In this document: in pieces, positions 6,738 through 7,835 of the stretch
Layout: each line of letters opens with the position of its first letter
Position numbering within the stretch: the first letter of the stretch is position 1
Source: Campylobacteraceae bacterium UBA1877
Lineage (GTDB): Bacteria; Campylobacterota; Campylobacteria; Campylobacterales; Campylobacteraceae
Reading direction: 5' to 3'
DNA: 7,835 nucleotides
NCBI GenBank assembly: GCA_002352945.1
Contig: DDHL01000033.1
Span: 8,777 to 16,611 of the forward strand
Position numbers and translations under genes: made by a program
Notes under the pieces: generated by a model
Database searches by the model: none
What the model was told of the DNA's origin: nothing
The model's input: the letters and a program-made list of their open reading frames with translations, nothing else

Positions 6738-7442
6738 AGCATCGGTGTATCCAAAATTTATCTTGGTTGTTTCATTGCTGATATCTGCAAAAAAGAATTT
6801 TGTATCTTTATTGTTATAAAGCTCTTTGTCTTTTGTTGTGAAATTTTCTTTTGAAATTGAATTGTTTGCAAAAAAGAGATAGGACCAGCCATCTTCAAAG
6901 CTTTGAGAGTGCATGATGCTTTGCGAGTGGGAATTTTCAGAGTTTGCGTGAATTTGCAACTGCGTGCCATTTTCTTTTTTAGCAGATTTTGTGTAGATTC
7001 TAACAAAATATACCCCAGTTGAATCGCCTAGTTTAAAAGAGCTATCCCCATAGTAAATTTCGATATGATCTATAAAATCAAGGGGTATATCAGCCCAGCC
7101 AAAAGAGGGAGAGTGTAGATAGGCTGAGCTAAACTCATAATCATTTATAAAAAATCGAAAAAATCCACTAACTGACTTGCTGCCAGTCAAAAGAGGAGTT
7201 TCATTGCCAAGCTTATTTTTTCCCATACTCATAAGAGGAAGCTCTTTTAAAATGTCATTTAAACTTTGGTATTGGAACTTGCGAATCTCTTCTTGAGAGT
7301 AGATGATTACATGCCCTAGTTTTTCATCAACTGTTTGTAAAGATTGCTCAACGGTGCTTTTATACTGTTTTAAAAGCATATCAAGCGATTCGCCAAAAAG
7401 AGAGTTGATAATAAAGAGTAAAAAGAAGCCAGCTTTCTTCAT
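6735..7442 (-). pseudogene. TonB-dependent-receptor-like protein, signal peptide and plug part
   Basis: This is the N-terminal 235 residues of an outer-membrane receptor. ATG 7442 is chosen because AAGG (7451-7448) lies five bases upstream; the GTG at 7448 overlaps that site. A signal peptide (MKKAGFFLLFIINSLFG) is followed by LDMLLKQYK, then the plug domain at about 40-155: TVDEKLGHVIIYSQEEIRKF, SLNDILKELPLM, the GSKSVSGFFRFFINDYE strand, and PLDFIDHIEIYYGDSSFKLG, which matches the usual 'IERIEV.RGP' plug motif in altered form. The first barrel strands follow. I see no clear TonB box after the signal peptide, which would fit a receptor used for sensing or with atypical energising; the ligand is unknown. 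Translation ends at the internal TAA. Unless it is read through, no barrel would be made and the product should be non-functional. Confidence 0.87.
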
Positions 7443-7472
7443 AAGCACCTTAATTCTTTAGTTAAAGGGGGC

Positions 7473-7500
7473 ATTGTACTCAAAACTTCCTTAAATGTAA
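7473..7500 (-). promoter_or_regulatory. Probable sigma-70 promoter of the receptor/c-di-GMP operon
   Basis: Read on the - strand, TTACAT (7500-7495) and TACAAT (7478-7473) are separated by 16 bases, with TTTTGAG before the -10 as is common in Campylobacterota. The predicted start near 7466 gives a leader of about 24 bases before ATG 7442. The -35 lies in TTACATTTAA, one base from the TTACATGTAA palindrome core. The start region carries the short near-palindrome CTTTAGTTAAAG (7456-7467). Confidence 0.55.
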
Positions 7501-7567
7501 TGAAACAAATGTTCTAAAATACTCATAAAAAATGATTTTGCTTATCAAAAAATTTAACTTTTTTGCG

Positions 7568-7573
7568 TATAAT
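7568..7573 (+). promoter_or_regulatory. Probable -10 element of the ion channel gene
   Basis: A perfect TATAAT sits after TTTTGCG, 26 bases before ATG 7600. No good -35 is seen, which is normal for Campylobacterota promoters that rely on an AT-rich upstream region. The transcript would start at about 7580, directly on the TTTACATGTAAA palindrome, leaving a very short leader. Confidence 0.6.
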
Positions 7574-7579
7574 TCCATT

Positions 7580-7591
7580 TTTACATGTAAA
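7580..7591. repeat. TTTACATGTAAA palindrome at the start of the ion channel transcript
   Basis: This is the only exact copy outside a gene. It lies six bases after TATAAT and its last base is shared with the AAGGAG ribosome-binding site, so a protein bound here would block both transcription start and translation. Confidence 0.7.
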
Positions 7592-7599
7592 GGAGAGCA

Positions 7600-7835
7600 A
7601 TGAAAAAAGAGTTGTTTGATTCAATCAAAAAAGTGCGTGATGCAAGATGGTTTTCAAACCTTACTACTGCAATCATTATCTTTTACGCTTCTGTTTTGGG
7701 TTTTAAAACCTTAGAGGAAGCCGCGCAACCTTATGGAAATATTTTATTTGTTTTAGACTGGATAGTTACAATCTATTTTGTTGTTGAGATTGCAATAAAG
7801 CTTGCCGCTGAAGAGAGATGGCAAGATTTTTTCAA
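7600..7835 (+). CDS. Voltage-gated ion channel family protein (BacNav-like), N-terminal part, cut by window end
   Basis: ATG 7600 follows AAAGGAGAG, a strong ribosome-binding site. The 78 visible codons start MKKELFDSIKKVRDARWFSN and contain two membrane helices. S1 is about 19-36 (LTTAIIIFYASVLGFKT). S2 is about 50-69 (ILFVLDWIVTIYFVVEIAIK), with the acidic residue in FVVEIAIKL that is typical of S2 in six-helix voltage-gated cation channels; DFF follows at the edge. The pattern and spacing resemble the bacterial sodium channel family, which includes the Arcobacter butzleri channel NavAb. The S4 voltage sensor and the pore filter are outside the window, so ion selectivity cannot be judged and a potassium or non-selective channel remains possible. 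Confidence 0.8.
   Translation, partial: MKKELFDSIKKVRDARWFSNLTTAIIIFYASVLGFKTLEEAAQPYGNILFVLDWIVTIYFVVEIAIKLAAEERWQDFF

Noticed and set aside
7532..7546. Possible Fur-type operator (TGAT...ATCA) upstream of the channel gene
   Set aside because: Only four bases on each side match; too weak to claim, although iron control of a receptor operon would make sense.

Overview
The window looks like a stretch of a Campylobacterota (Epsilonproteobacteria) chromosome. The DNA is AT-rich with tight, overlapping genes. It carries a separate glycyl-tRNA synthetase beta chain, a TonB-receptor-like protein with the plug wording typical of this phylum, a GGDEF-EAL protein, and the start of a BacNav-type ion channel. 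I cannot name the genus from sequence alone.

Left part, + strand (1-3173): the 3' part of an endonuclease/exonuclease/phosphatase (EEP) family gene runs in from the left edge. It is followed, with an ATGA overlap, by a 54-codon gene for a one-helix membrane protein. After a short gap with a small hairpin comes glyS (682 aa), which appears complete.

Middle and right part, - strand (7442 down to 3170): one promoter-led operon in the order outer-membrane TonB-dependent-receptor-like protein, small secreted (periplasmic) protein, and inner-membrane sensor GGDEF-EAL protein. The genes are joined by TAATG and ATGA overlaps. The layout suggests a signalling chain from the outer membrane through the periplasm to a cytoplasmic c-di-GMP enzyme, comparable in logic to YfiBNR but with a TonB-receptor-like outer component. 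The receptor gene is interrupted by a single in-frame TAA (6735-6737). The reading frame is otherwise intact on both sides, so this is a fresh nonsense mutation, a recoded codon or a sequencing error. The GGDEF-EAL gene and glyS converge with a 4-base overlap inside a perfect inverted repeat.

Right edge, + strand (7600-7835): a divergent gene encodes the first two membrane segments of a voltage-gated ion channel protein and is cut by the window end. The 7443-7599 gap holds divergent promoters.

The palindrome TTTACATGTAAA occurs exactly four times with further near matches. By base composition one would expect far less than one copy in a window this size. Three exact copies lie inside genes and are read as Leu-His-Val-Lys. 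The fourth covers the probable transcription start and ribosome-binding region of the channel gene.
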